Counted from the first letter of the stretch, positions 42,771 to 54,676 are shown. The stretch: 64,000 nt of DNA from Bufo bufo (GCF_905171765.1 NC_053393.1:70215371-70279370); one strand, 5' to 3'. Made by a program: numbers and translations. The notes: generated by a model from the sequence alone, not told the origin.

Positions 42771-43686
42771 CAGTACAGACCAAAAGTTTGGACACACCTT
42801 CTCATTCAAAGAGTTTTCTTTATTTTCATGACTGTGAAGGCATCAAAACTATGAATTAACACATGTGGAATTATATACATAACAAACAAGTGTGAAACAA
42901 CTGAAATTATGTCATATTCTAGGTTCTTCAAAGTAGCCACCTTTTGCTTTGATTACTGCTTTGCACACTCTTGGCATTCTCTTGATGAGCTTCAAGAGGT
43001 AGTCCCCTGAAATGGTCTTCCAACAGTCTTGAAGGAGTTCCCAGAGATGCTTAGCACTTGTTGGCCCTTTTGCCTTCACTCTGCGGTCCAGCTCACCCCA
43101 AACCATCTCGATTGGGTTCAGGTCCGGTGACTGTGGAGGCCAGGTCATCTGGCGCAGCACCCCATCACTCTCCTTCATGGTCAAATAGCCCTTACTTTCA
43201 AAGTTTTCCCAATTTTTCGGCTGACTGACTGACCTTCATTTCTTAAAGTAATGATGGCCACTCATTTTTCTTTACTTAGCTGCTTTTTTCTTGCCATAAT
43301 ACAAATTCTAACAGTCTATTCAGTAGGACCATCAGCTGTGTATCCACCTAACTTCTCCTCAACGCAACTGATGGTCCCAACCCCATTTATAAGGCAAGAA
43401 ATCCCACTTATTAAACCTGACAGGGCACACCTGTGAAGTGAAAACCATTTCAGGGGACTACCTCTTGAAGCTCATCAAGAGAATGCCAAGAGTGTGCAAA
43501 GTAGTAATCAAAGCAAAAGGTGGCTACTTTGAAGAACCTAGAATATGACATATTTTCAGTTGTTTCACACTTGTTTGTTATGTATATAATTCCACATGTG
43601 TTAATTCATAGTTTTGATGCCTTCATAGTCATGAAAATAAAGAAAACTCTTTGAATGAGAAGGTGTGTCCAAACTTTTGGTCTGTA

Positions 43687-43689
<3 letters not shown>
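42771..43689 (-). mobile_element. Tc1 derivative with long inverted arms
   Basis: 919 bp, TA on both sides. Ends CAGTACAGACCAAAAGTTTG. The right arm (about 43445-43689) is an inverted copy of the left arm (42771-43010) and includes the last 30 or so transposase codons, so the arms are about 240 bp. Non-autonomous. Confidence 0.9.
42912..43300 (-). pseudogene. Tc1 transposase remnant (both ends, core deleted)
   Basis: On the minus strand, decayed N-terminal codons near 43300-43190 (KKKAAK, SVSQPKNWENFESK) run into MTMKESDGVLRQ and then [18 protein letters not shown], the region of the catalytic E, and to the tail KAVIKAKGGYFEEPRI. The two catalytic aspartates are missing. A second copy of the last 30 codons lies on the plus strand in the right arm (43447-43545). 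Confidence 0.85.

Positions 43690-43721
<32 letters not shown>
43690..43721. repeat. (TA)n microsatellite
   Basis: About 16 TA units directly beside the Tc1 end. Confidence 0.95.
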
Positions 43722-43725
<4 letters not shown>

Positions 43726-44454
43726 CAATATATGCCCTTCCCTCTATAATCCTCCTGTTGTTGAGAACACGACAATGAAGTTTGAGGGAAGTGTTGCGCT
43801 GGAAAATATTTGCCTACTCAACCCCGCTTATGACTGGTGACTATTTAGGATGGAATGAAATCTAATTCTTACACTTAGGTATCTAGACATCGCCTATCTC
43901 GACTGCCACCTTCGACCTGCCCTTCAACGTAACCAAACGTCTCCATCCACAGAATACACTGTCTTCTTCTCTCTGGATCTTGCTCTGGAAATTTCTTGGC
44001 TCCAGAATGAAGCTCTTTCATTTCTGTTGTCTGTCAGTGCTGATCTTCAGGTATCAGCCACTCCCAATGTCGTCTTTTACTGGTCAGACTCTAGGATGGC
44101 TTCACCCTCACAGTCTCTAGGTCGATCCACGTAGCACAACCGTGGAATGGCCTCCTTTCAGCAAAGACACGACTTTCATCCAACACTTCTCCTTTCATCT
44201 TGATTGAAGAATCTATTGTTGAGGGGGTTCTCCCATGGACAGATACGTAGGTCTTAACAAGGCAGGTCAGAATTTCTTGAGTAAGAAGTGATGTCACAAT
44301 ACCTAAGTTGGCTGCGGGAAGGGACACCATCTAACTCTAACCGACATCCAATCCCTTATGGACTTTAACAATGCTAGGGTTGAATTGGCAAATATCTTAA
44401 GAAAGTAGAGGGACCTATCCCTAGGGGATCTACTCTTTTGTCCATTCACACAAA
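43722..44454. other. Unassigned intergenic DNA
   Basis: No domain recognised. A 79-codon open frame on the minus strand (44091-44330) has no feature that I can tie to a family, and I do not call it a gene. Confidence 0.35.
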
Positions 44455-45066
44455 ATACAGGTACATTATACAACAAATTAATTTGAGTCCAGACCTTGTA
44501 AATAGTTGATAACAGCTTTACTTGAATAGACGCTTCTCCAAACGATTTACAGGCTGTGTCTTGGTTTCCAGCAGGCGTTTGCAATAACGGTGGCAGGCAA
44601 ACTCCTCTCTGCCACGTCTGTTGCTCTCTGGCCCTGCTGTGCTAACAGGATAACTGTAGAGCTGTACTTTGCTTGGTAATCTGGTCTCTAACTTTCTCCT
44701 CCTGGCTTCTGAGGCTTCAGGCTTTGGCCTCTGTGTCCAGCAGAGCTGAAGGTGCTCTAGCTGGCTTAGGCAAGGCTCGTCCAACAGGGACGGTTCTTGC
44801 TGCACATCTTCCCTTGGCAGGGGGTAAGCTAGACTCACTCTAACTAGACTAAACTCCTCCCCAGAGGAAGAGAAAAGAAAGGAAAGAAGGTTCCATTCTA
44901 GATAAAATAGCTCTGCCATTGTTGCAGCCATCTGCTGGTGAACCAGGCATATTACACTTAAACATAACTGTTACATGAAAATAGATATGCACATCTTGCA
45001 GGAACTGGAAATTAATACATAGAATGACATGAGGTTAACCATAGGAGATAGCAGCAAGGCGTTACA
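44455..45066 (-). repeat. Diverged LTR fragment
   Basis: In the minus orientation it begins TGTAACGCCTTGCTGC and follows the same order of blocks as the LTR at 48147-49252 (a CTGCTGGTGAACCAGG-type block, a GCAGGGGG-type block, a TTTCCAGCAGG-type block). Very diverged, with no internal region or polypurine tract beside it. Confidence 0.55.
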
Positions 45067-45235
45067 TCATCTTCTCTGGTGCTGACTTTTACTGTCCTTC
45101 ATTTTCTGCCTGGAGGAGGTCCTCTAGTACCGGAACGCCTTCTCCCGACCAGCCATATGTGAAAGTGGAGTGAGGTGTCAGAGTAATGATAAATCTGGCC
45201 CTTGGTGTTAATTAAACAAGAAAATTTTTATATAT
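45067..45235. other. Unassigned
   Basis: Nothing recognised. Confidence 0.3.
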
Positions 45236-45835
45236 AGTCATAGGTGCATATCCATAAAGCAAACATAGTTGATAAAAAAAAATAATGGCTGCACACACAT
45301 ATACGCAGTAAAGCTGAGAAATGGGGATCATTCTAAATTAAAGTGGTACTATGCCTACTATAAATGGATCAATGGAAGCTCTTAGCGCACATTTTGATCA
45401 AACTTGTGTCGGGCCCATCCACCAAGCATCAAGGTGGCTTCCGCAGACGGTCCCTATCACTAATATACCGCCTCTCTTGGACTTATCCAAGTCCACATTT
45501 TCAGGGCAGTGTAGGAACCAGCTACATTTGTACTTTGCTCAGAAGCCCCAGGCAGATGGGCGTTTGCTCAGTCTAAAAGAGGCACTACCCTCAATAAATA
45601 CTACAAGAAAATTTAGACTGGCACATTCTTATTCATAGTCATAGGTGCATATCCATAAAGCAAACATAGTTGATAAAAAAAATAATGGCTGCACACACAT
45701 ATAAGCAGAGAAATGGGCATCATTCTAAATTAAAGTGGTATTATACCTACTATAAATGGATCAATGGAAGCTCTTAGCGCACATTTTGATCAAACTTGTG
45801 TCGGGCCCATCTACCAAACGTCAAGGTGGCTATAT
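45236..45835. repeat. Direct duplication, unit about 400 bp
   Basis: TCATAGGTGCATATCCATAA at about 45239 recurs at 45640. The two copies run in parallel through CATTTTGATCAAACTTGTGT and then diverge. The end of the first copy also contains TTTAGACTGGC, not in the second. Confidence 0.8.
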
Positions 45836-46195
45836 TTAATTTAGAATGATCCCCATTTCTCGTTGGTCTTAATTCTCACACAATGGAAAGTTCATATAAC
45901 ACAAGTCACCTTGCTGACAGTTCTGCCTCTAGTAGTCCACAGCAGGCTTTAGGGGGCCTGTTTCCCCAGCATGCAGCTCTCAGCCCTCCAGCACCGCACA
46001 AAGTCTCAGATCCCAAAAACAGAGACATCTCTGCTGAGCCCAGCTGACTATTTAAGGACAGCCAGGTGCTGCCAAAACCCAGATCAGCAATTAAACTCTG
46101 GTGCGGCATTTGACCTCACATGGCTGGAAACCAGCCCAGCCGCACATGCTGGGAGGAAAATACCTGCCTTGCCAGACACAACTCCTCACTGTGTC
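45836..46195. other. Unassigned intergenic DNA
   Basis: Nothing recognised. Confidence 0.35.
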
Positions 46196-46304
46196 ACAAT
46201 ATATATATATAGATGCACAGGGTCAGTGGCGTAGGGATCGCCATAGCAACCATAGCAGTGGCTATGGGGCCCTACGCCACTAGGGGGCCCGTCCGACCGC
46301 ATTC

Positions 46305-46306
<2 letters not shown>

Positions 46307-46334
<28 letters not shown>
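46307..46334. repeat. Poly-T run
   Basis: 28 T residues. Confidence 0.95.
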
Positions 46335-46337
<3 letters not shown>

Positions 46338-46534
46338 TAACACACACAGACACTACACACAGGCAGCCAGGAGGTGGCATAACTACCGGGGAAGCAGCTG
46401 CTTCGGGGCCCGACAGTTTATTTTCAAGTTAGTTAAATATCGATGTCTTACTGTTCAGGGCCCCTTCACAGCAGCGGTCTTAATGTTCAGGCCCCCTCGC
46501 TAATGTTACTGTATTCTAAAGTTTCCTGATGTGT

Positions 46535-46612
46535 CTGGGATTCGAACCCACAACCTCCAATGTATCAGTGTATCAGAGGCAAAGCATTTACCCTCACAAC
46601 CATAAAGGAAGC
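46535..46612 (-). pseudogene. tRNA-like sequence, left arm (SINE head)
   Basis: On the minus strand: an A-box-like TTGTGAGGGTAAATGC, then a longer middle and a B box GGGTTCGAATCCCAG. The variable part holds two extra repeats of TGATACA, so it is not a normal tRNA. Confidence 0.6.
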
Positions 46613-46910
46613 CTTGCTGCTGACTGAAAAATGAGACTTGTACTGTTATAGCTGGCTAAGTGTACAGCTATACACATGACTGCTGCCCCAACACAGCCAG
46701 CACTGCTATATCTCTATATGACAGCTGTCCCAGCACACTCAGCTTTGCTATATATCTATATATAAGCAGCAGTCATGTGTATTGATGTACACTTAGCCAG
46801 CTATAACATTAGAAGTCTCATAATTTTTCAGTCAGCAGCAAGCCAGCTGTTATGGTCTTGTGGTTAGATGCTTTGCCTCTCATACAGGAGGTCGTGGGTT
46901 CGAATCCCAG
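46535..46910. repeat. Inverted pair of tRNA-SINE-like arms
   Basis: The left arm 46535-46700 is mirrored at 46760-46910: CTGGGATTCGAACCCAC against GTGGGTTCGAATCCCAG, then AGCAAGGC-type and TACACTTAGCCAGCTATAAC words. About 60 bp of a different sequence lies between. Confidence 0.75.
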
Positions 46911-46917
46911 CAGAAAC
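46848..46917 (+). pseudogene. tRNA-like sequence, right arm (SINE head)
   Basis: TGGTCTTGTGGTTAGATGC (A box), an anticodon-loop-like CTCATAC and GGGTTCGAATCCCAG (B box) are in tRNA order and spacing. The acceptor stem does not close, so it is a tRNA-derived SINE head rather than a tRNA gene. The A and B boxes could still recruit RNA polymerase III. Confidence 0.65.
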
Positions 46918-47179
46918 CTTTTCTGAAATACAAGCACTGACTCCATATATGGACATACAGGGCGGCACACAGGAAGAGGCTGCATCGCATCGCTGACATG
47001 GAGGTAAGTAGAAGTATTTATTTTAATACCCGACTGTTACTGCCATGGGGGGAGCGGGGGGGCACTTGATACTGGCACATGGGGGGAGGGGGGTTGGCAA
47101 TTGATACTGGCACCTTGGGGGGGGGGGGTTGGCACCTAATACTGACAAATGGGGGGGGGGCGGGGGAGAGAGGCACCTG

Positions 47180-47695
47180 ATACTGTGGATGGCACTGTTT
47201 AGGGGAGGGGGATCTGTGGATGGCATTGTTTAGGGGAGAGGGAATCTATTGATGGCACTGATTAGGGGAGGGGGATCTGTGGACGGCACTGTTTAGTGGA
47301 GGGGGATCTGTGGATGGCACTGTTTAGGGGAGGGGATCTGTGGATGGCACTGTTTAGGGGAGAGGGGATCTGTTGATGGCACTGATTAGGGGAGGGGGAT
47401 CTGCTGTGGATGGCACTATTTAGGGGAGGGGGATCTGTTGATGGCACTATTTAGGGGAGGGGGATCTGTGGATGGCACTATTTAGGGGAGGGGGATCTGT
47501 GGACGGCACTGTTTAGGGGAGAGGGATCTGTGGATGGCACTATTTAGGGGAGGGGGATCTGTTGATGGCACTATTTAGGGGAGGGGGATCTGTGGATGGC
47601 ACTATTTAGGGGAGGGGGATCTGTGGATGGCACTATTTAGGGGAGGGGGATCTGTGGACGGCACTGTTTAGGGGAGGGGGATCTGTGGATGGCAC
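47180..47695. repeat. G-rich minisatellite, about 37-bp units
   Basis: About 14 units of GGGGATCTGTGGATGGCACT then TTTAGGGGAGG. It follows a poly-G region (47045-47175). Confidence 0.92.
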
Positions 47696-47880
47696 AGGGG
47701 GGGGGGGGCCCATAATTTTTTTTTGCTATGGGGCCCATGCATTTCTAGCTACGCCCCTGCACAGGGTAATACACTAACAGCACTATAATAAACCTAATTA
47801 CACTAACACTATACAATCCCAACTATAATTCCACCCCAAAATCTAGCTAGACATACACATACACGTAACCACAGCAGCAA

Positions 47881-48146
47881 CACTTTGTATGTTATATCCA
47901 AAGTCGTTTCGTTCATAACTTTAGAATAATACTGTATGGAGATCGATCTCTGTACAGTATTAGAATATTGGGCTCCACTGAGCCATAGTTAGTTATTCGC
48001 AAAGTCGCACATGACTTCATTGAAAAACTTCAGTAATTGATTTTTACTGGTACCTCGGAAAATGGAGGATATTATCAGCACTGACCTATATTTTTGTGAA
48101 TGAACCGCTTGTGATGAGATATAAACTACCTATGTAGTTGTGCAGT
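47881..48146. other. Eroded MITE piece
   Basis: AATACTGTATGGAGATCG and its inverted partner CTGTACAGTATTAGAAT resemble the inner hairpin of the hAT MITE at 14519. No ends seen. Confidence 0.5.
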
Positions 48147-49252
48147 TGCAGTGACCAACTACGGGTACGCTGATGCCACTTTAATACAGTGGTAGGGTCA
48201 GGTGGATAATATTCTGTATTTGTTTGTGACGCCAATTGCAGCGTGTGCAGGGTACTATCACAGGGCCCTTCCAAGGTGTTATAACACACGTCCCAGATTA
48301 GGAATGCCAGAGTGGTATAATGTCCTATAATGTCTCTGTGGTGCTGTGTAAGTTGTGTCACGGTGTCTCCTACCTTGGTACGGCTGGACTTCTGGCTCAA
48401 TTGCAATAAATTTGAGTGTGGTGATAGTAGGAGTAATAGAGGAACTTGGCAGAATAAATGATGTCCAGTTCTTTAGATTAAGTTCAAACGTTGCTTTACT
48501 TGAAATAACTTGCATCCAAGCAGTATACAGGTTTGGTCTCATGGTCCCAGCAGGTTTTAGCAATCATTGGCAGGAATGAATACTTCTGCTTTAACTGTGG
48601 AGCTTGCAGGATAAGACATCTGCTTGGTAGCTCTGTAAATATGGCAGGATTAGCTTCTACACTTCTCTGTACCTTTTGCTTTGTGGGGACAGACTAGCTG
48701 AGGAGGAAATGGCTTCTGCATTCTACTGGACTGGTCTCACAGATGGATTCTCAGGGGATGCTTTCTTCCTGGAACTCTGGAGGTTGTCTGCAGGATGTGC
48801 TTTTCTTCATCCAGCTCAGCTGAAGGTGCTCAGGCTGGGAAAATGGCCAAGTCTCAGCCGAGACTAGGTCCTTGCTGTCTTCCCTATGCAGGGGGACTCC
48901 TGAATGCTATCACACAGCCTTCCCCTAGCAGGGGGGAGGCTACACTGACTCTAACTTCCTTCTCCACCCATGCTGCAGGATGTGGGAACTGCCCACTTTC
49001 CACAGAGGGGGCGCTAAGCTGGAATAATCCATTCCAGCTCAGATATACTGAACTGTGACTAGTACCTTGCCAATGTGTTGCTGCCACCTACTGGTAACCA
49101 GGCAAATTACATGAACAATTGAATTTAACATAGATTTATATGCACATTTCTGAAAGACATAATATAAATTATATCTGATAATATAGTATAATGGCTCTTA
49201 GAAGATAGTAGCGGGGTAGAGGCATGTTGTAACACAACTCTGAGGTGTTACA
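48147..49252 (-). repeat. 3' LTR of the composite element
   Basis: About 1.1 kb, beginning TGTAACACCTCAGAG and ending TCACTGCA on the minus strand. Aligns with the solo LTR at 21008-23670 and serves as the empty-site reference for the Tc1 at 21740. Confidence 0.82.
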
Positions 49253-49268
49253 TTCCCCCTTACTTTGA
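49253..49268 (-). promoter_or_regulatory. Polypurine tract
   Basis: The minus strand reads AAAGTAAGGGGGAA directly before the LTR's TGTAAC, the position and composition of a plus-strand priming site. Confidence 0.8.
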
Positions 49269-49508
49269 GTCAAGCCACCCTCGGCATGTGCTTAGTATAA
49301 GAGGAACCAGCTTTGGGGTACCCAAATGGGTACAAAGTGTTGCATGAAGTACATATAACACAAAGAAAGGGACTTCCGGTTCCGGCGCGCGCATTGGATA
49401 GCCGCTAGTTACTGGAGCTCCGCTCTACTGGCCCAAAATTCACTGAGCCGCCGTACATCAGGACTGTAAAGCGCCCATACATACCCCTTAAGGTGTTGGG
49501 GGTAGCTC

Positions 49509-50612
49509 ATGGAGAAATTTTTGGTCAGAGGCGGCTCTCAGAACGAGTTCCCATCGTCACTCCCGCCAGGAGAGGAACCGAGAAGCCGAGGCAAGATGGC
49601 GCCGACGCAAGATAAGCACCAGAGACTCACTAGATCGACTTCCCAGTCAATGCAGAGGATCGCTGAGGCCTCCTGTTCGGAAGAGGAGGAGGTGGACTGT
49701 GGTCCAGGGCCGAACGAGGAGTTAACATCCTCATGCAAAACGATGGCTATAGAAGTAGCCAAACTCCTGGCACCAGATATCAAGGCCTCACTAGAGGCCA
49801 CAGTGTCGATGGCCTTAAAGCAGCTGCAGACTGAAGTGACCCAGCATACCTCCCAGATCGCCGAAGTACAACAGAGGGTGATGTTAGCCGAGGAGGAGCT
49901 GGAAAAAGCGCATAGCAGCATCAGCGAGCTCATACGCAGTAATCAGTATTTAAAGGAGAAGGTCGATGAACTGGAGAATCGCTCCCGGAGGAGCAATTTA
50001 AGAATAATTGGATTACCGGAGTCGATTCCCCCAAACCAGTTGGCAGACATTTGTGAAGTGGAGATCCCGCAAGCGCTAGGGCTGAGAGGCTCATGCATAG
50101 TGGAAAGGGCGCATCGCCTGGGACCGCCGATGTCGGCGGGAGGGCGCTCAGACAACATACGACCCAGAGCGGTGATCGTTAAGTACCTAAACTATGCCGC
50201 CAAAGAGGCCATACTGTCGAAATTCAGGCGACACGCGCCACCCCTACTGGTTCGGGGAAAAAAGGTTCTTTTATTCAGTGACTATTCGGCTGAAGTAGCT
50301 AAGCGAAGGAGGGAGTTCACTCTAATTTGTTCCTCGCTGGCTCAGAACAAAGTCAAATTTGCCTTATTGTACCCAGCGACGCTAAGACTCATTCGTCAAG
50401 ATGGCACGATTGACACCTTCCACTCCCCAGGAGAGGCGATGGAGGCTTTGGAGTCTGATCCGTTGTTCTCGGACATGATTCCCCCACCTTCCCAGAGATC
50501 AACAACATCGATCAGAGGGAGAGGATCCAGACAGAAACAAGGACGTTTGGTGTCTGGGCCTATGGGATCGGAAAGGCAGGTGGTGAATTCAGGTGGAGAG
50601 CTGAGATCTTAA
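49509..50612 (+). CDS. L1 ORF1 protein (nucleic-acid chaperone)
   Basis: 367 residues, intact. ORF1p binds LINE RNA as a trimer and acts as a chaperone in the ribonucleoprotein particle. A charged N-terminal region is followed by a coiled coil with heptads at about residues 95-160 (EEELEKAHSSISELI, YLKEKVDELENRS), then the RRM-like domain beginning NLRIIGLPES at about 162, with VERAHRLG, and a C-terminal domain with PRAVIVKYLNY and FSDYSAEVAKRR. The order matches Transposase_22-type ORF1p. I use the first ATG. A second in-frame start at about codon 30 (MAPTQDKH) is also plausible. ORF2 follows after about 355 bp. Confidence 0.92.
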   Translation: MEKFLVRGGSQNEFPSSLPPGEEPRSRGKMAPTQDKHQRLTRSTSQSMQRIAEASCSEEEEVDCGPGPNEELTSSCKTMAIEVAKLLAPDIKASLEATVSMALKQLQTEVTQHTSQIAEVQQRVMLAEEELEKAHSSISELIRSNQYLKEKVDELENRSRRSNLRIIGLPESIPPNQLADICEVEIPQALGLRGSCIVERAHRLGPPMSAGGRSDNIRPRAVIVKYLNYAAKEAILSKFRRHAPPLLVRGKKVLLFSDYSAEVAKRRREFTLICSSLAQNKVKFALLYPATLRLIRQDGTIDTFHSPGEAMEALESDPLFSDMIPPPSQRSTTSIRGRGSRQKQGRLVSGPMGSERQVVNSGGELRS

Positions 50613-50967
50613 AGAGGGGCTGCAGTTCTACAAGGCACCTTTGAAAGAGCACGTGAGATGGCAAAAGACTCATGGTTCATTAACGTTCTGATATGCCAAT
50701 TATTGCTATGTCATGAAGTAGGGGCTGGAGGGCTAGGAGAATGTATGTGATTGTCTTTGAGGCAGTTGGTTCTGTTTTCTTGTAGTAACGACAGCTACAC
50801 GATAATATGCGCGAAAAAAGTGAAGTTAGCAGAAATTATGTTAATGTTGTGGGGTTGGGGGCTGGGAAGGGGGGAGGGGGGGAGGGGAGCACTACTCTGG
50901 GACTGGTCGAGACTAGGATGATCAAGCGATGCTATGTGAGGTACCGTTGCTATCTGTTCTGGGTTGA
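50613..50967 (+). other. L1 inter-ORF spacer
   Basis: About 355 bp, with a G-rich run at 50852-50888. No gene. Confidence 0.7.
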
Positions 50968-53900
50968 GTGGCCACATGGAATGTTAAGGGCCTCAGATCC
51001 CCTTCAAAGCGCATGGCGGTGCTACGCCATCTTAAAAAACTTAAGATTGATATTGCATTTCTGCAAGAGACGCATCTGGAAGAAGCGGATTACTAGAGGA
51101 TGCAGAGATTGTGGGTGGGGCAGGTGGTAGGGTCATCCTCTGTGGGTAAAAAGGCGGGTGTCATTGTTCTATTGCATAAACGCTTACAATATGTTATTGA
51201 GTCCACATCGACAGGCGACCAGGGGAGGTGGATGCGCATATGTCTAGATTCGCCGGCAGGTCAGATGGTCATTCACAACATCTATGCCCCCAATACATCC
51301 CAGATGGAGTTTTATAAACGATTGGAGGTGGATATCCTGAAAGAGGATTCCCAAATGATAATGGTAGCAGGAGATTTTAATAGGGTACACAATGAACAAG
51401 AAGATAGGAGACGAGGGGCTCCTGGGGCTATTAGCAACCAGAGTCGTGCTCAGACCTTACTCCCGCTATTGCAGAATACGGGGCTACTAGATGCATGGCG
51501 TTATTACCACCCAGTGGATCGAGAGTTCACCCATTTTTCTCATGCGCAGGGGTCATGGTCACGGATTGACTACTTTTTTACATCATCGAGACTACTGTCA
51601 AAAGTCAAGATGGTTGAGATTTCTGACTTGCTAATCTCTGACCATACCCCAGTGATCATGGAAATCATGGACACCGTCCCTAGGGGACAGGAATATATTT
51701 GGAGAATGCCTCAACACTTGTCCAGTGACAAAGAGTTTATAGACAAAGTTAGAGGCTGGTGGTGGGAATACTCACAGGATAATGCGGAACATGCATCTAA
51801 TCAAGCTCTTTTTTGGGACGCAGCTAAAGCTGTGCTGAGGGGCCGTATAATGTCCCACACGATAGGGAAGAAGAAGGAAGCGAGGATTAAATATGAAGAG
51901 GCCATCATACAGGTACGAGAGGCATACACAAACTTCTTGCAAACCCCCACAGAGGCTAACAAGTTATTATGGGTAACAGCCAAACATAACTTTGACTATT
52001 GCGTTGAGAGACAGGAGAAATGGTTTGGGGACCATCAAAAGGCGAAATTTTTTCTTCATGGGAATAAGTCAGGAAGATCATTGGCAAATTTAAATCGTCC
52101 ATTTGCCAAGCAGCCCCCAATGCATCCTTTAAAGGATAAATTGGGAAGACTATGTACCCAACCAAAAGATATAATGGAGACACTAGGGGATTTTTTTCAA
52201 ACATTGTATACCAAGGATCCCTTTGATGCTCAGGGAGCTAGTGACCTAATGACTAAGGTAGAACTGCCACAGCTTTCAAGGGAAGTGCTGGAGACGCTGA
52301 ATCGTGAGGTAAGCGAGGAAGAAGTGAGGACAACTATTAAATCCCTGGCGAATTGCAAGGCTCCGGGCCCCGATGGGTTCCCAGCTGAATTTTATAAAGC
52401 AATTAACCAGGAATTATCCCCGACCTTGACTAGCCTATTTAATGACATCTTGAATGGTGGAAGCCTACCAGACACAGGCAAATTGGCCTATATAAAAATA
52501 CTTCCAAAACCAGGAAGAGATCTAACTCAGCCAGGCTCATATAGGCCGATATCGTTAATCAACCAGGATGTTAAGATCTTATCTAAAATCTTAGCTAACA
52601 GGCTAGCCATTTGTGTAATTGATTTGATAGGTCCTCACCAAGTGGGGTTTATGAAGGGTAGATCAGCGGTGACCAACATCCGGAAGGTTTTGGCAGTTCT
52701 AGGCGAGGGCAAGAGGGATTTACGGGACTATAAACCAGCGTTACTAGCAATCGATGCCGAAAAGGCGTTTGACAACGTTAGCTGGCAGTGGTTAGATATG
52801 GTACTAGATAAGGTCAACATCAAGGGTAGCTTTAGAAACTACCTAAGAGCTATATATGAGAATCCCCTGGCGAAAGTGTATGTACCGGGCTTTCTATCAA
52901 AGACCATTAGACTTAGCAAGGGCACACGGCAGGGATGCCCCTTGTCTCCCTTGCTCTTTAACCTAGCAATGGAGCCCCTAGCTATACTGATGATACAATC
53001 TGACACGTTTGAAGGGATTAAAGTGGGTACTCAGGAGCTGAAAGTGAGTTGCTTCGCGGACGACATCCTGATATACCTAGGAGCACCGGAACGTCAGCTA
53101 GATCGGGTGATGGAGACTTTAATTACATATGGGAGAGTAATGGGTTATAAGATCAACGTGGACAAGAGCCAAATACTATTTTTGGGGCGGGGGACTAACC
53201 AAGAAGGCCCGATACAATCTAGAGTGGAAATCAGAAAAGATTATATAACTTATTTGGGCATCAAAATAGGGCGTACCCCGGAGTCGATATATACACTGAA
53301 TTATCCCCCTCTATTTCTAAAGATTGAGGGCGAGTTGGAGAAATGGAAAAAATTACCCCTGTCCTTATGTGGCAGAGCACACTTGATTAAAATGGTGAGC
53401 TTCCCGAAGTTACTTTACCCACTACAGACAATTTCGCTACTACTAAAACACACTGACGTCCAAAGGATTCAGAGAGCGTTCAACCGCTTCTTGTGGAAAG
53501 CCAAAAGACCACGTATTGCTTATGCGAAACTGACAATGTTGAAATGGGAGGGAGGACTGCAAATGCCGAATATTCTCGGCAATCAAGATAGAACAGGGAT
53601 TAGTTGGTTCATGGAATTTAGTTGCTCTAATGCATACAAGACTAAAAGATCCAGTATCGATCAGACAGTCTATCTTGTTGAAGGACACCATAGTGGCATG
53701 GAAGTCAATCAGGAAAATCTATGGACTTCCCTATTATGTCTCATCTAAGATGCCACTATGGTCGCTGCCTGCGTTCCCCCAGGGTAGGGAGAATATTTTG
53801 TTCCAAGGGTGGAGGGCAAAGAATATCATGAAACTTAGCGATCTATTAGAAGACAACGGCCGCCAATTGCTATCCTGGGAACAGGTGAAGGGACAGTATG

Positions 53901-54676
53901 ACCTAACGGGTGCTAATTACCTCCCTTTTCTGCAAATTCAGAGCTACTGCAAGGCACAGGCAATTTCACTGGGTGAACCGGATAGGCTTACGTGGTTCGC
54001 AGCCGTACTGGGCAAAGATGGGTCGCATATGTCCCTCTCAGAATTATACCAAAGGTTGCATGGCATACAGATGATAGGAGTGGTAAAGGAGGCCTTCAAG
54101 CCTTGGGTTAGGGAATTAAATGATCAGAACGTAGCAAGAAAAATGAGGGAGGGTCTGGAATTAGTGCGGAAGGCAGTTTACAACGAGCAATGGAGGGAAA
54201 CACAACTGCGAATTTTGCATGGGGCAACATACGCCTTTAACCTGTCCTATCAGGATGCTCCTGCCCATTATTTGCGACATTGCCCCAAGTGTGTCCTCCC
54301 GAAAGCTGGACTTCTTCATGCTTTGTGGGAGTGCCCAAAGTTGCAACCATTGTGGCAAAAGGCAATAGGTGCAATAAAGGAAATCTGGGGGGAGGTAGTG
54401 GGATTAAAGCCACAACAATGCATTTTTCATTATGTACCAAAAAACCAAGAAGAAGATTTAGGAGCAGTGGTAGCTAAAGGGGGAGTTCACGTAATGCTGA
54501 TGGCAGTAAAAAAGGCTCTTCTGAGGCATTGGTTGGAGGAAGTAGTCCCGTCATGGGCAGAAGTGTTAGGGATTATGAAAAATGTTTTGTACCTTGAAAG
54601 GCTAGAGGTAGAGCGGGATAAGGAGGGATTAATTGAAAAATTTATCAAGAAATTGAGAGATTTTATAGAAAAGTGA
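50968..54676 (+). pseudogene. L1 ORF2 (endonuclease + reverse transcriptase), three defects
   Basis: About 1235 codons. The expected start is GTG at 50968 (VATWNVKGL, where ATG would be usual). An in-frame TAG lies at 51094-51096 inside the endonuclease, and a frameshift between about 53600 and 53630 separates the main frame from the last ~348 codons. Domains: APE-type endonuclease (FLQETH, AGDFN, SDHTPVIM), RT (CKAPGPDGFPAEFYK, TRQGCPLSPLLFNL, active site FADDILIY) and a C-terminal Cys/His cluster (HYLRHCPKC then LLHALWECP). The catalytic motifs are kept, so the damage is recent. ORF1 is undamaged and might still act in trans. Confidence 0.93.

Larger units (their letters stand above)
46224..47759. 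mobile_element. hAT-like non-autonomous element with exact 8-bp duplication
   Basis: 1536 bp. The ends CAGTGGCGTAG and (minus strand) CAGGGGCGTAG match at 10 of 11 bases. CACAGGGT is duplicated at 46216-46223 and 47760-47767. The uninterrupted repeat at 41156 confirms the site. It holds a poly-T run, an inverted pair of tRNA-like sequences and a G-rich minisatellite. No transposase. Confidence 0.88.

Noticed and set aside
44091..44330. 79-codon minus-strand frame as a small gene
   Set aside because: No motif, homology or start signal; the length is expected by chance.
46848..46917. A functional tRNA gene
   Set aside because: A and B boxes are present, but the acceptor stem does not pair and an inverted copy lies beside it, so it reads as a SINE head.
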